From contig JAHIYU010000122.1 of NCBI GenBank assembly GCA_018814885.1, forward strand, positions 1 through 49,414: DNA of 49,414 bases, read 5' to 3'. Source of the stretch: a bacterium. GTDB lineage: Bacteria > Krumholzibacteriota > Krumholzibacteriia > LZORAL124-64-63. The notes beneath the pieces were generated by a model that ran no database searches, was not told where the DNA came from, and saw nothing but the letters and a program-made list of their open reading frames with translations. Of the stretch, positions 26,772 through 34,998 are shown one piece after another (positions within the stretch are counted from its first letter, which is position 1; every line of letters begins with the position of its first letter). The translations under genes were made by a program, and so were the position numbers.

Positions 26772-27038
26772 CGTCGCCTGCCTGGGCACCTGGAAGCGGG
26801 AATATGCGGCTGAAATTCCTATTCCCTCCCAGAACGCAGATAGCTCGTTACCGGCCTATGCTGAAATCGGCATAGGCCACGATCGGAAGATCGGACACCC
26901 AGGAGAGGCGGGGCGTCGGACCGCGCGTAATTCCTGCGTAACACCCGTTTGCGAAGCTGGTTTCTGCAAGGCCCTGATAGTCGCGGGAGAGGCATCGACG
27001 GCCGATGCCCCCGCCGGAGAGGGCCGGGAGGGATAGCA

Positions 27039-28037
27039 ATGAATTCTACGAGAATCGTCGTGATCGCGGTGATCGCCGGGTTCTGTTGCGCCGGAACCGC
27101 CGGCGGCGAGGCATGGGACGTCACCGAGGACTGGAGCGACACGCAGAACCCGAATGGCGTCTGGTCCTATAACGCCGCCGTCGGAGATCCGCTCACGGTC
27201 CACCAGGAGGACTACGGCCTCTGGGAGGGCGATCCGCCCCAGCCCGCCTGGGCCTTCAATCCCGTGAGCGTCGGCGGGGCCCACCTGCCGAGCTTTCTCC
27301 GGTGCACGGACGACGTGACCGGAGGGGGGCTGGACTATCCAATCGGAAAGATCTTCATCCATGGGAACGATGTCTGGAACTCGCCGCCCGTGTATCAGAA
27401 CGAAAGGGCAAACGTGGCGTGGACGAGCCCAATGGAGGGGGAGGTCGTGATCTCTGGCGGCATCTGGCATCCGAATCCGGGGATCGGGCGGGACGTGGAC
27501 TGGGAGATATGGCGGAACCAGACGCGTCTGACCGCCGGGACGATCGGTTACGACGATCCTTACTCGTCGGGCTCGATGATGCCGTGGAGCGAGGGATCAG
27601 GGGGCGAGGGCGCCCTCGGTGTCGCGGTGGAAGTCGGAGACGAGGTCCGGCTGGAGATCCTCTGGAACCAGAACTTCGTCGCCGCCTACTTCGCGGGGGT
27701 CGACTTCCGTATCGAGGAGACCGCGACGGACGTCTCTACCCTGCCGGGACTTCCGGTCTCCCTCGTCCTGGAGCAGAACCAGCCGAACCCGTTCAACCCG
27801 GTGACGACGATCCGTTACGGCCTCTCCCTCCCGTCGGAGGTCTGGCTGGGCGTATACGATATCGCCGGCCGGCGCGTGCGGATCCTCCGAGGGGGTGGGG
27901 AGGAGACAGCCGGATTCCACGAGGTTCTCTGGAACGGGTGGGACGACTCGGGGAGACCGGTCTCTTCGGGGACCTACTTCTATCGGCTCATTGCCGACGG
28001 TCGGTCGGAGGCGAGGCGCATGACCCTGGCACGATAG
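27039..28037 (+). CDS. Secreted protein with FlgD-like C-terminal sorting domain
   Basis: 332 residues; ATG 27039 has GGGAGG 7 nt upstream. The signal peptide is MNSTRIVVIAVIAGFCCAGTAGG. The mature part is a beta-sandwich-like domain rich in W, G and N (EDWSDTQNPNGVWSYN, VWNSPPVYQNERANVAWTSP, GGIWHPNPG), reminiscent of carbohydrate-associated jelly-roll domains. The last ~80 residues (NQPNPFNPVTTIRYGLS... GTYFYRLIADG... RMTLAR) are the same FlgD-like/T9SS-type domain as in the protein at 2504. It is the only plus-strand gene inside a run of minus-strand, cassette-like genes. Confidence 0.8.
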   Translation: MNSTRIVVIAVIAGFCCAGTAGGEAWDVTEDWSDTQNPNGVWSYNAAVGDPLTVHQEDYGLWEGDPPQPAWAFNPVSVGGAHLPSFLRCTDDVTGGGLDYPIGKIFIHGNDVWNSPPVYQNERANVAWTSPMEGEVVISGGIWHPNPGIGRDVDWEIWRNQTRLTAGTIGYDDPYSSGSMMPWSEGSGGEGALGVAVEVGDEVRLEILWNQNFVAAYFAGVDFRIEETATDVSTLPGLPVSLVLEQNQPNPFNPVTTIRYGLSLPSEVWLGVYDIAGRRVRILRGGGEETAGFHEVLWNGWDDSGRPVSSGTYFYRLIADGRSEARRMTLAR

Positions 28038-28101
28038 TGTTCATCGGTGCCCCCTTCATCGGATTGTCTCTTGGCTGTCAAGCGAGAACATCACCAGCGG
28101 G

Positions 28102-28146
28102 CCGTGCCGTCCCGGTCCTGGCCCAGCCAGGACCGGGACGGCACGG
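28102..28146. terminator. 45-bp perfect palindrome between convergent genes
   Basis: Two 21-bp arms (28102-28122 and 28126-28146) are exact inverted repeats around a 3-nt CCA loop. There is no T-run on either side, so it is not a textbook intrinsic terminator. Its place between the stops of convergent genes (28037 and 28182) still suggests bidirectional termination or RNA protection. It could also be a recombination or transposition remnant. Confidence 0.55.
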
Positions 28147-28181
28147 AACGGCTTGTGCATGTAGTGCCAGGTTTTGCCATC

Positions 28182-29138
28182 TCATTCTACAGTTATGACT
28201 ACCTTTCCTCGGGCATGACCTTGATTCAGATACCGAAAGGCTTCAGGGGTCTGACTGAGCGGGTACGTTCTGTCGATGACGGGTGTGACCTCTCCGGCCT
28301 CAATGAGCTTCTTCAGAACAACCAGGTCCTCGTTTTTCGGAATCGAAAGAAACAGGCGTACCTTCTGGCGGGCGAACACCGACAACAAGAGCGCCTTAGC
28401 AATGTAACCCAGGCCGCCATTGCCGCTGTTCGGTATTAGAGTCCCTTGGGGAGAGAGCGCGCGCCTGCAGTCTGAAAACGAACGGTTCGCTACATTATCG
28501 AGGATAAGATCGTAGCGATGGCCGCTGAGCGTGAAGTCCTCTTCGGTGTAATCAATGACATGGTCCGCGCCGATCGCACGGACCATGTCCACGTTCCTGG
28601 TGCTGCAGACGCCGGTCACCTCAGCTCCGAACGTCTTGGCAATCTGCACAGCGAATGTGCCCACACCCCCCGACGCACCATTAATCAAGACCTTGTGCCC
28701 TGGCTGCACCCTCCCCGCATCCCGAAGACCATGGAGGGCGGTGAGCGCTGACATAGGAACGGCGGCGGCTTGCTCAAGCGTTAGACTGGTCGGCCTCGGC
28801 AGAAGCTTGTCTTCTGCAGTACACACATACTCGGCACAGGTGCGGCCACACTCACCGAAGACTTCGTCACCTGGTTGAAACCGGGTCACGTTCTTACCGA
28901 CCGCCACAACATGCCCTGCCACATCGTATCCCGGAACATGGTTCTTGGGATTGGGCCACCCGGTAAACAAGCGCACGAGGTACGGCACGCCTCTCATAAT
29001 AAAGTAGTCGCCTGCATGGAGAGCAGCTGCATGAACGCGAACCAGCACGTCGTCATCCCTCTTGACAACCGGTGTAGCGATTTCCCTGAGTTCGAAGACA
29101 TCCGGTGAACCATAGTGATTTTGAACGATCGCCTTCAC
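28182..29138 (-). CDS. Zinc-independent medium-chain dehydrogenase/reductase (quinone oxidoreductase type)
   Basis: 318 residues from GTG 29138 with AGGAG 7 nt upstream; the frame continues upstream across a repeat that is unlikely to be coding. The N-terminal GroES-like domain includes VRVHAAALHAGDYFIMRG and PGYDVAGHVVAVG. The Rossmann motif is NGASGGVGTFAVQIAK, followed by GADHVIDYTEEDF. The lack of the structural-zinc cysteine set places it with zeta-crystallin-like NADPH:quinone/enoyl reductases. Substrate unknown. It is a stand-alone gene flanked by structured repeats. Confidence 0.85.
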   Translation of the reverse strand: MKAIVQNHYGSPDVFELREIATPVVKRDDDVLVRVHAAALHAGDYFIMRGVPYLVRLFTGWPNPKNHVPGYDVAGHVVAVGKNVTRFQPGDEVFGECGRTCAEYVCTAEDKLLPRPTSLTLEQAAAVPMSALTALHGLRDAGRVQPGHKVLINGASGGVGTFAVQIAKTFGAEVTGVCSTRNVDMVRAIGADHVIDYTEEDFTLSGHRYDLILDNVANRSFSDCRRALSPQGTLIPNSGNGGLGYIAKALLLSVFARQKVRLFLSIPKNEDLVVLKKLIEAGEVTPVIDRTYPLSQTPEAFRYLNQGHARGKVVITVE

Positions 29139-29217
29139 GGGCACTCCTCGAAGCGCGGGGTGATTCGGTCTTGCTGCGTTGGTCCTCCAGAATCTATCAA
29201 TCTTATAAGATCTTGTG

Positions 29218-29314
29218 ACGTTGGCTTCAGCTGCGAAGTCGATTGGCGCGGCCCTGGCCCCGCCAGGAGCGTGACAAGCGGCTTTGACAGGTGGAGGCCT
29301 CATAGGTGTTAGGC
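29218..29314. repeat. attC-like structured repeat, copy E, with a GTTAGGC core box
   Basis: GACGTTGGCTTC, TGGCGCGG, a hairpin (CCTGGC 29253-29258, loop CCC, GCCAGG 29262-29267), then GCGTGACAAGCGGCTTTGACAGG, ending in GTTAGGC at 29308-29314. On the minus strand this box reads GCCTAAC (the R'' consensus RYYYAAC) and starts 23 nt after the stop of the 29338 gene. The opposite end (GTCACAA on minus) is a poor R' match, so the site may be degenerate. Confidence 0.6.
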
Positions 29315-29337
29315 AGTCTTCCGGAGGACCCTATAGC

Positions 29338-29901
29338 TCAGAATCGTAGTCCGACCACAAGACCACAGCACTGACCAACGGGTTTCTCGAAATCCAGGGT
29401 CAAACCAGCGATTTCCACCGCTTGCCAGCGCTCCCTTTGGCCTGCCACCAGCCCGATAAGAGTGCCGACGGATCCCAGGAACGCCGCCAATACCCCAGCC
29501 TTGGCCTCGGCCTTAAACGACAGCATGCCAGGCTGGTCATCGCCGGACGCAAAGCCTACGAGAGCCCCAAGGCCTGCACCCACGCCAAATCCGACCAAAG
29601 CCCCCTTGCCTCGGCCAAATGGACGAACACTTTCTTCGAGCTTAACCATGTCGTCTCGCAAGACCACCAATAGGGGTTCGTTCGCAGCTGTCCTAAATAC
29701 GAATGCCGAGTCAGTTGCTTCGGCGAGAATGCCGGTAACTTGTCGAGTGCGAAAGCTGTCGGATGAACGGTCGACGATTGTGGCGCGGGCTCGCAGGCCA
29801 GGCTGAACTTCCGACCATTCCCCAGCGAGAGCCATCCCACCTGCGGCACAAATGACGAGAAACATGAACAGAATCGTAGGAAATATTCCCGCCTTGGGCA
29901 C
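29338..29901 (-). CDS. Exported protein with glycine-zipper-like membrane segments
   Basis: 187 residues from GTG 29901, with AAGGGAG 6 nt upstream. An N-terminal signal (FPTILFMFLVICAAGGMALAG) is followed by a soluble stretch of about 70 residues. Two glycine-rich hydrophobic segments come next (GALVGFGVGAGLGALVGFASG and AGVLAAFLGSVGTLIGLVAGQ), typical of glycine-zipper envelope proteins. It lies between two attC-type sites (29218-29314 and 29935-30046), exactly as one cassette would. Function unknown. Confidence 0.75.
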   Translation of the reverse strand: MPKAGIFPTILFMFLVICAAGGMALAGEWSEVQPGLRARATIVDRSSDSFRTRQVTGILAEATDSAFVFRTAANEPLLVVLRDDMVKLEESVRPFGRGKGALVGFGVGAGLGALVGFASGDDQPGMLSFKAEAKAGVLAAFLGSVGTLIGLVAGQRERWQAVEIAGLTLDFEKPVGQCCGLVVGLRF

Positions 29902-29934
29902 GTCGGCTCCCTTAGAACGAGTTACTCAATATCT

Positions 29935-30046
29935 GCCTAACGAAAAGGATTGTATCCGGAGCGTCCAGCAAACGCCGGAAGCACCAGGAGCGAGACAGAT
30001 GCCGTATTCGAAGACCCCGAGGCGGTCCGGATACAATCTGTTGGAC
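29935..30046. repeat. Integron attC recombination site (canonical)
   Basis: The outer boxes GCCTAAC (29935-29941) and GTTGGAC (30040-30046) match RYYYAAC and GTTRRRY and pair 6 of 7. The inner arms GATTGTATCCGGA (29948-29960) and TCCGGATACAATC (30026-30038) are exact 13-bp inverted repeats. The total of 112 bp is within the known attC range. On the minus strand it ends in GTTAGGC just before the ribosome-binding site of the 29901 gene. Confidence 0.75.
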
Positions 30047-30054
30047 ATAACCGC

Positions 30055-30076
30055 GGCCAACTATGGGGATTGTATC
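30055..30076. repeat. Half attC (or attI-like) site
   Basis: On the minus strand GATACAATCC, 5 nt, GTTGGCC repeats the L'-spacer-R' layout of the neighbouring full site (GATACAATCC, 5 nt, GTTAGGC). Only this half is present; the other side runs toward the chimeric transposase. The rest of 30077-30263 shows no gene. Confidence 0.55.
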
Positions 30077-30263
30077 GCCACGAGGAGCCTGTGGCGAGTG
30101 ATTTGTAGGAGCAGGTCCCGTCTGCCGGCCTTGTGCTGGGGGCCACAGTGCGGTTCGATCTGTAGTGGGACACCGGCACGGCTGGCCCTGCTGCCAGGGC
30201 CTCGGTGAGCCGGACAAACGCCGCCATCCCCGTCTCTGAACCGGACAGCAGAACCTAGTTCTC

Positions 30264-31541
30264 TCATGCCGCCCTCCTGTGGCTCTTGTTCCTGGCGACA
30301 CTACAAGGCGGCGAACGAGCAGTCACCACCGCAGCGATGTCCCCGACTCTCAGCAACCGCCCTTGACGACACACTGGGCAACGGGTCCATCTGGCCGTGT
30401 CCAGGTTCCCGTCCTGCACGGCGCCATTGCCGCAGGCTTCGCCCTGGCTGTCTCTTCCGGCCAGCAACCGGCGACATCGGGCGAGCTTCTCGGTCTTGGC
30501 CCGGTTGGCCAGCAGCCCGTACTGCCGGATACGCTGAAACCCCTTCGGCAGGACGTGCAGCAGGAAGCGTCGGATGAACTCGTCAGCGGCGAGGGTCATC
30601 ACCCGCTGCTGGTTGTCATGGCGGTAGTCCTTCCACTGGAACCGCACCGTGGCGTTGTCGATGCTCAGGATCCGCCGGTTGGAGATGGCCACGCGATGGG
30701 TATACCGGGCCAGGTAGCGCAACACCTGCCTGGGGCCACCGAACAGTGGCTTGGCGTAGACGACCCACGGCTTGGCTCGCAACGTCGCCAACAGTGACTG
30801 CCACCGCTCCGGTTCGGCGAGTGCGGCCTGTTCGCCGTGGAACTCCAGCTTCTGTTGCTGTCGGGCCTGCTGGAGAAAGCGCAGGAAACACCCCCGGAAG
30901 AACCGTCTGAGCACGGGCACCGGCAGAAAGTAGCGTTTCCGCGAAGCAACCCACTGCTGCCCGTCCAGCGAGAGGCCTCCACCAGGAACCACGCAATGCA
31001 CGTGCGGGTGGTGGTGCAGGTTCTGGCCCCAGGTGTGCAGGACCGCCAGAAAGCCGATCTCCGCTCCGAGGTGCCGTGGATCCCGTGCGATGGCCGCGAG
31101 CGTCTGCGACACCGCCCGAAACAGCAGGCCGTACAGCAGGGCGGCCACCAGGCGAGGCGGTCCGTGGAGCTGCCCCAGCAGGAGCCCCACCTCGGCCTTC
31201 GACAGCACCGTGGGCAGGCGTTGCGGTCTCTTCGCCCGCACGAGGCCGTCGAGCCAGGGCAACTCGATCTCCAGCACGTGTCTGTAGAGGAACAGCAGGG
31301 CGCTCAGCGCCTGATTCTGGGTCGAGGCGCTCACGCGACGCCTGACGGCGAGATGGGTGAGGAAGGCCGTCACCTCTTCGGCGCCCATTTCCTCCGGGTG
31401 TCGCAGACCGTGGAACCTCACGAAGCGGCGGACCCAGTCCACGTAGGCGCGCTCGGTGCGGCGGCTGTAGTGGCGGGTGCGGATGGTGTGTCGGATGCGG
31501 TCCAGCAGCCGGGGGCGAAGCGTATCCCTGTCGCTTTCCAT
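30264..31541 (-). CDS. Chimeric protein: integron-integrase-like N-terminus fused to IS91-family HUH transposase C-terminus
   Basis: 425 residues from ATG 31541. Residues 1-138 match the N-terminal core-binding domain of IntI-type tyrosine recombinases (RTRHYSRRTERAYVDWVRRF, FHGLRHPEEMG, STQNQALSALLFLY, LPTVLSKAEV). Their catalytic R-H-R-Y part is missing. From LLYGLLFRAVSQTL the protein is an IS91-type transposase, with the HUH motif H180-V-H182 and the Y2 pair Y276/Y280 (YLARY) intact. The usual N-terminal zinc domain of the transposase is missing. IntI proteins and IS91 transposases both carry LLYG at this point, so a microhomology deletion joined two ORFs in frame (junction 31128-31139). 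IS91-type elements can carry a short integrase-like ORF beside tnpA, so the N-terminus may come from the element rather than from a resident integron. Confidence 0.85.
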   Translation of the reverse strand: MESDRDTLRPRLLDRIRHTIRTRHYSRRTERAYVDWVRRFVRFHGLRHPEEMGAEEVTAFLTHLAVRRRVSASTQNQALSALLFLYRHVLEIELPWLDGLVRAKRPQRLPTVLSKAEVGLLLGQLHGPPRLVAALLYGLLFRAVSQTLAAIARDPRHLGAEIGFLAVLHTWGQNLHHHPHVHCVVPGGGLSLDGQQWVASRKRYFLPVPVLRRFFRGCFLRFLQQARQQQKLEFHGEQAALAEPERWQSLLATLRAKPWVVYAKPLFGGPRQVLRYLARYTHRVAISNRRILSIDNATVRFQWKDYRHDNQQRVMTLAADEFIRRFLLHVLPKGFQRIRQYGLLANRAKTEKLARCRRLLAGRDSQGEACGNGAVQDGNLDTARWTRCPVCRQGRLLRVGDIAAVVTARSPPCSVARNKSHRRAA

Positions 31542-31616
31542 GCGTGCGTCTTGGCAAGATGCGGGCCGGCATCTTCTCCGGGATGGCGTCTACGGCGGCG
31601 CGGGCGAAGAACCGGC

Positions 31617-32687
31617 CTACGAGCCGAGCCGGTATCCGAGACCCAGCCCCGGCCGGTCCGATCCCACCAGCCACCCGTCCTCGAGCGTCACGGTCCCGGC
31701 CGTCGGATCGTCCAGCAGGTCGAGGTGTCCGTCGAGGTCGGCGTAATGCACGTTGCGCCTGGCCAGCGCGTACTGCAGGCCCGCTGCGATGCCCAGGGCG
31801 GCCTCGTCCATGCATCCCACCATCACCTCGAGGCCGGCGGCCTGGGCCACGGCGTCGATCTTCAGCGCCTGGCTCAGTCCGCCCACCTTCATGAGCTTGA
31901 CGTTGATCATGTCGGCCAGGTCGTTCCGGGCGAGGCGGAAGGCGTCGCGCAGGGACATGAGGCTCTCGTCGGCCATGATGGGCAGGGACGAGCCGGCGGT
32001 GACGCGGCCGAGCTGGTCGAGCTCGTCGCGCGGCGTGGGCTGCTCGATGAGCTCGAGCCTGGCCGTGCGCACCGCCGCCACGAAGGCCAGGGTCTGCTCG
32101 ACCGTGAAGCCCTGGTTGGCGTCGAAACGCAGCTCGGCGCCCGGTCCGAGCGCCTCGCGCACCTTCAGCACGCGCTCGGCGTCCAGGTCGGGATCGACGC
32201 CGCCCTTGATCTTGAGGCAGCGGAAGCCCTGCGCCGCGTACTTGCGCGCCCGGGCCACCGTCTCGCCGGGCGGCAGGATGCCGATGGTCACGCTGGTGCG
32301 GATGCGCGTGCGGTGGCCGCCGAAGAGCCGCCAGAGCGGCAGGCCCGCGCACTGCCCTACGAGGTCCCACAGCGCCATGTCCACGGCCGCCTGGGCCGAG
32401 GGACGGCCGGCGAGCAGGGGCGCGACCTTGTCGAGCACGGCCGCGGGGCGCAGCGAGTCCTGTCCCACCAGCGCGGCGGCCACGTCGCCCTGCAGCACGG
32501 CCAGGGTGTCCTCGGGGGTCTCGCCGGTCACCGGCAGGTCGGGCGCCGCGCAGCCCCAGCCCACGTAGCGCCCGGTGTCCACGCTCAGGAATATGTTGGT
32601 GGCCGTGGTCACCGTCTCGTAGGCGATGGTGTAGGGCTCGGCCAGGGTCATGTCCACGCGCCAGGCGTCGACCTTGCGGATCCTCAT
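31617..32687 (-). CDS. Enolase-superfamily dipeptide epimerase / N-acyl amino acid racemase-like (DgcA/YkfB-like)
   Basis: 356 residues, the length of the muconate-lactonizing subgroup. Catalytic K159 and K161 (LKIKGG), metal ligands D189 (RFDANQG), E215 (LIEQP) and D240 (MADES), and K264 (NVKLMKVGG) are all present, so it should be an active racemase/epimerase. Known relatives epimerise L-Ala-D/L-Glu, and in some marine bacteria DgcA racemises N-acetyl-D-glutamate. The second option fits because a DUF1611/DgcN-like gene is in the same operon. ATG 32687 is one base from the stop of the upstream gene. The start of the chimeric transposase lies 75 nt beyond its end. Confidence 0.85.
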   Translation of the reverse strand: MRIRKVDAWRVDMTLAEPYTIAYETVTTATNIFLSVDTGRYVGWGCAAPDLPVTGETPEDTLAVLQGDVAAALVGQDSLRPAAVLDKVAPLLAGRPSAQAAVDMALWDLVGQCAGLPLWRLFGGHRTRIRTSVTIGILPPGETVARARKYAAQGFRCLKIKGGVDPDLDAERVLKVREALGPGAELRFDANQGFTVEQTLAFVAAVRTARLELIEQPTPRDELDQLGRVTAGSSLPIMADESLMSLRDAFRLARNDLADMINVKLMKVGGLSQALKIDAVAQAAGLEVMVGCMDEAALGIAAGLQYALARRNVHYADLDGHLDLLDDPTAGTVTLEDGWLVGSDRPGLGLGYRLGS

Positions 32688-32688
32688 G

Positions 32689-34998
32689 TCAGTACCGCCG
32701 TTGATGGATCTCGTCGAGGGTCAGGCTCTTGAGGTCCTCGACGAAATCAACGAGGTTGCGGACCATCACCTGCCACATGCGGTGGCCCTTTTCGGCGCTG
32801 GCCCGCGTGGGGTCGCCCATCACGCCGTTGGGAGAGATGCGGGCCGTGTAGGCGTTCCACGTGACCGCGCGCAGGTTCGTGAAGTCGAGGTAGCGGCTCG
32901 AGAAGCGCGGCACCGACGGGGCCGCGCGGTCCATGTGCACCAGTTCCGGGCGCAGGGCCAGGGTGGTGCTGGTCTCGATCTCGCCGGCGTGCACGTCGTT
33001 GTCCGTCTCGGCGAGCGCGTTGATGTCCACGTCGCTGGTCTCGCCCGATTCCACGCAGGTGAAGATGCGGGCGTCGCGGTTGATCATCTGGGCCGCGAAA
33101 TGCAGGGCCGGCCCGTTGCCGCCGTGGCCGTTGACGATGACGAGCTTGGTGGCCCCGCAGCGGGCGGCGCCCATGCCCACGTCGTAGACCAGCTGCGCCA
33201 TGGTCTCGTTGCGCATCGACAGGGTGCCGACGAAGTCCTCGTGGTGGTACGACACCCCGTAGGGGATCAGCGGCAGCACCAGCGGCTTGGGGTCGGTGCA
33301 GGAGGCGGCCACCCGGCGTGCGAGCCAGTCGGCGTCGAAGGCGTCGACGTCCAAAGGCAGGTGGGGACCGTGCTGCTCGATGGCGCCCACCGGCAGGAGC
33401 ACGATGTCCGTCTCGTGGAAACGCTGCTCGGCCTCGGGCCAGGTCAGCTCGGCCAGCAGCCACGGCTGCCTGTTCTCCGACGCCGCGCCCCGCCGGCGGT
33501 TCTCGAATGGCGACAGCGTATTGAAGTCGGGCTCGTCGAAGGGATCGCAGGGCAGCCACACGCGGCCGTGCCGTATCACGGCGCCGTCGGCGTGCTGCAG
33601 GCAGAGGCGCAGCACCGGTCCGCGCAGATCGCTGGGCATGGTGCCGAGCGGGGCCCGGTCCTTGTCCAGGCGGACCTGCAGGACCTCCGGATGCGCGTCC
33701 GGGAGCGGCTCGTCGGTCCGCCACAGGCCGCGCTCGTGCAGCATCAGGATCATCTGGTCGGAGCCGGCGCTCTCCTGCTTGACGTCGTGTCCGTGCAACG
33801 CCTGCAGGGCGTCCTCGATCTGCTTCGGCGCATACCCGCAGCGCTGGGGGTCGGCGCCCAGGGCCGCCAGCATGCCCACGATGCGCCGGCACTTCTCGCA
33901 CTTGCCGCAGGGCAGGACGCGATCGCTGTCCTCGTCCTTGTGCGCGGCGTGGCAGGACACCTGGAGCCGCTGCAGGTCGGGATAGCGCTCCACCAGGATC
34001 TTCTCGATCAGCAGCTCCGAGAGATGGCGCAGCAGGGAGAACTGATGCACCCGCCAGCTCTTGCGCTGGAAGTAGCGGCTGAGCGCCAGGTCGAACCAGC
34101 GGCTCTGGTCGTAGAGCCCGTCGTAGTGGGTCAGGCCCCTGTGGCGGACCCGCCTGCTGGTGTCGAACTCGTCGCCGATCACCAGGCGGTCGATGCCGCG
34201 CTTGCGCAGCAGCGGCAGGGCGCCGAAGAGGAACACGGCCACGGTCCACAGCCGGACCGGGTAGATGTCGGCCCGCACCTTGGCGAAGTCCGGCCGGACG
34301 AAGGGCAGGCGGCGCAGCATCCAGCTGAAGACGCGGTCGCAATCGGTCCAGACGCGGCCGGTGTCGGGAACGTGCTCCCGGAAATGGCGGTGGGCGTTGA
34401 GGGCCGTGAACCAGTGGCGGCCCGATTCGTTGACGAAGACCGGGTGCGTCTCGACCCCCAGTTCGGCGAGGAGGCCGTAGCTCAGCAGGCTGTCCTTCCC
34501 CCCGCTGGACAGGACGCAGCAGGCGCCGCGCTCCCCGCCCCAGGACGCCTGCCGATCCTCCGCGACCGCGTCGGGAAAGACCAGCTCGGCGCGCGACGCT
34601 TCGCCAGCCCTGACCACGGGCAGCTTCGTCGCCGGCTCCACGAGGAAGGGGTTGGGCTTGAGGAACCTGTTCACGTAGATCTCGCGCGACGTGTTGGCGG
34701 CCATGTCTGCCAGGAAGCGGCGGTCGCGCTCGTCGAAGGCTCCATGCAGCACCATGCGGCGGCAGAACAGGCCGTAGTTGAGGGCGACCTGGGCGAGGAT
34801 CAGGGAGGCCAGGTTCCGGTCGACGGGGTCGTCCGGATCGAGGACGTCCTCCTCCCAGGCGTAGCTCAGCTTCACGCTCTCTGTGCCCTCGGGGCGGACC
34901 ACCGTGTACTGCGCGCTGATGCGCCGCGCCTCGATCCGCGCCGGACCCACCTCAAGACGGTCCCAGACCAGCAGCGGCGCCAACGGGTTGTCGGACAT
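32689..34998 (-). CDS. PP-loop ATP-pyrophosphatase (MurL-like) fused to creatininase-family amidohydrolase
   Basis: 769 residues from ATG 34998, which overlaps the upstream stop (ATGA). Residues about 160-385 form a PP-loop domain with SSGGKDS at 164-170 and a zinc-like cysteine set (C349, then CGKCEKC at 364-370). The order resembles MurL, the ATP-dependent epimerase of UDP-MurNAc-L-Ala-L-Glu, although other PP-loop families cannot be excluded. Residues about 512-769 are a creatininase-family domain: VGAIEQHGPHLPLDVDAFDAD and IVNGHGGNGPALHFAAQ with its metal-ligand E/H/D residues. Creatininase relatives cleave cyclic amides or N-formyl groups. I do not know this fusion. With a D-Glu-type racemase and DUF1611 as neighbours, a glutamate-derived amide or dipeptide substrate is a reasonable guess. 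Confidence 0.75.
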   Translation of the reverse strand: MSDNPLAPLLVWDRLEVGPARIEARRISAQYTVVRPEGTESVKLSYAWEEDVLDPDDPVDRNLASLILAQVALNYGLFCRRMVLHGAFDERDRRFLADMAANTSREIYVNRFLKPNPFLVEPATKLPVVRAGEASRAELVFPDAVAEDRQASWGGERGACCVLSSGGKDSLLSYGLLAELGVETHPVFVNESGRHWFTALNAHRHFREHVPDTGRVWTDCDRVFSWMLRRLPFVRPDFAKVRADIYPVRLWTVAVFLFGALPLLRKRGIDRLVIGDEFDTSRRVRHRGLTHYDGLYDQSRWFDLALSRYFQRKSWRVHQFSLLRHLSELLIEKILVERYPDLQRLQVSCHAAHKDEDSDRVLPCGKCEKCRRIVGMLAALGADPQRCGYAPKQIEDALQALHGHDVKQESAGSDQMILMLHERGLWRTDEPLPDAHPEVLQVRLDKDRAPLGTMPSDLRGPVLRLCLQHADGAVIRHGRVWLPCDPFDEPDFNTLSPFENRRRGAASENRQPWLLAELTWPEAEQRFHETDIVLLPVGAIEQHGPHLPLDVDAFDADWLARRVAASCTDPKPLVLPLIPYGVSYHHEDFVGTLSMRNETMAQLVYDVGMGAARCGATKLVIVNGHGGNGPALHFAAQMINRDARIFTCVESGETSDVDINALAETDNDVHAGEIETSTTLALRPELVHMDRAAPSVPRFSSRYLDFTNLRAVTWNAYTARISPNGVMGDPTRASAEKGHRMWQVMVRNLVDFVEDLKSLTLDEIHQRRY

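Noticed and set aside
24484..30076. CRISPR array
   Set aside because: The repeats are hundreds of bases apart with genes between them and variable stems; there are no regular short spacers and no cas genes.
30616..32370. 584-codon minus-strand ORF across the transposase and epimerase genes
   Set aside because: R/P/G-rich frame-shifted shadow of two well-supported genes; no family motif.
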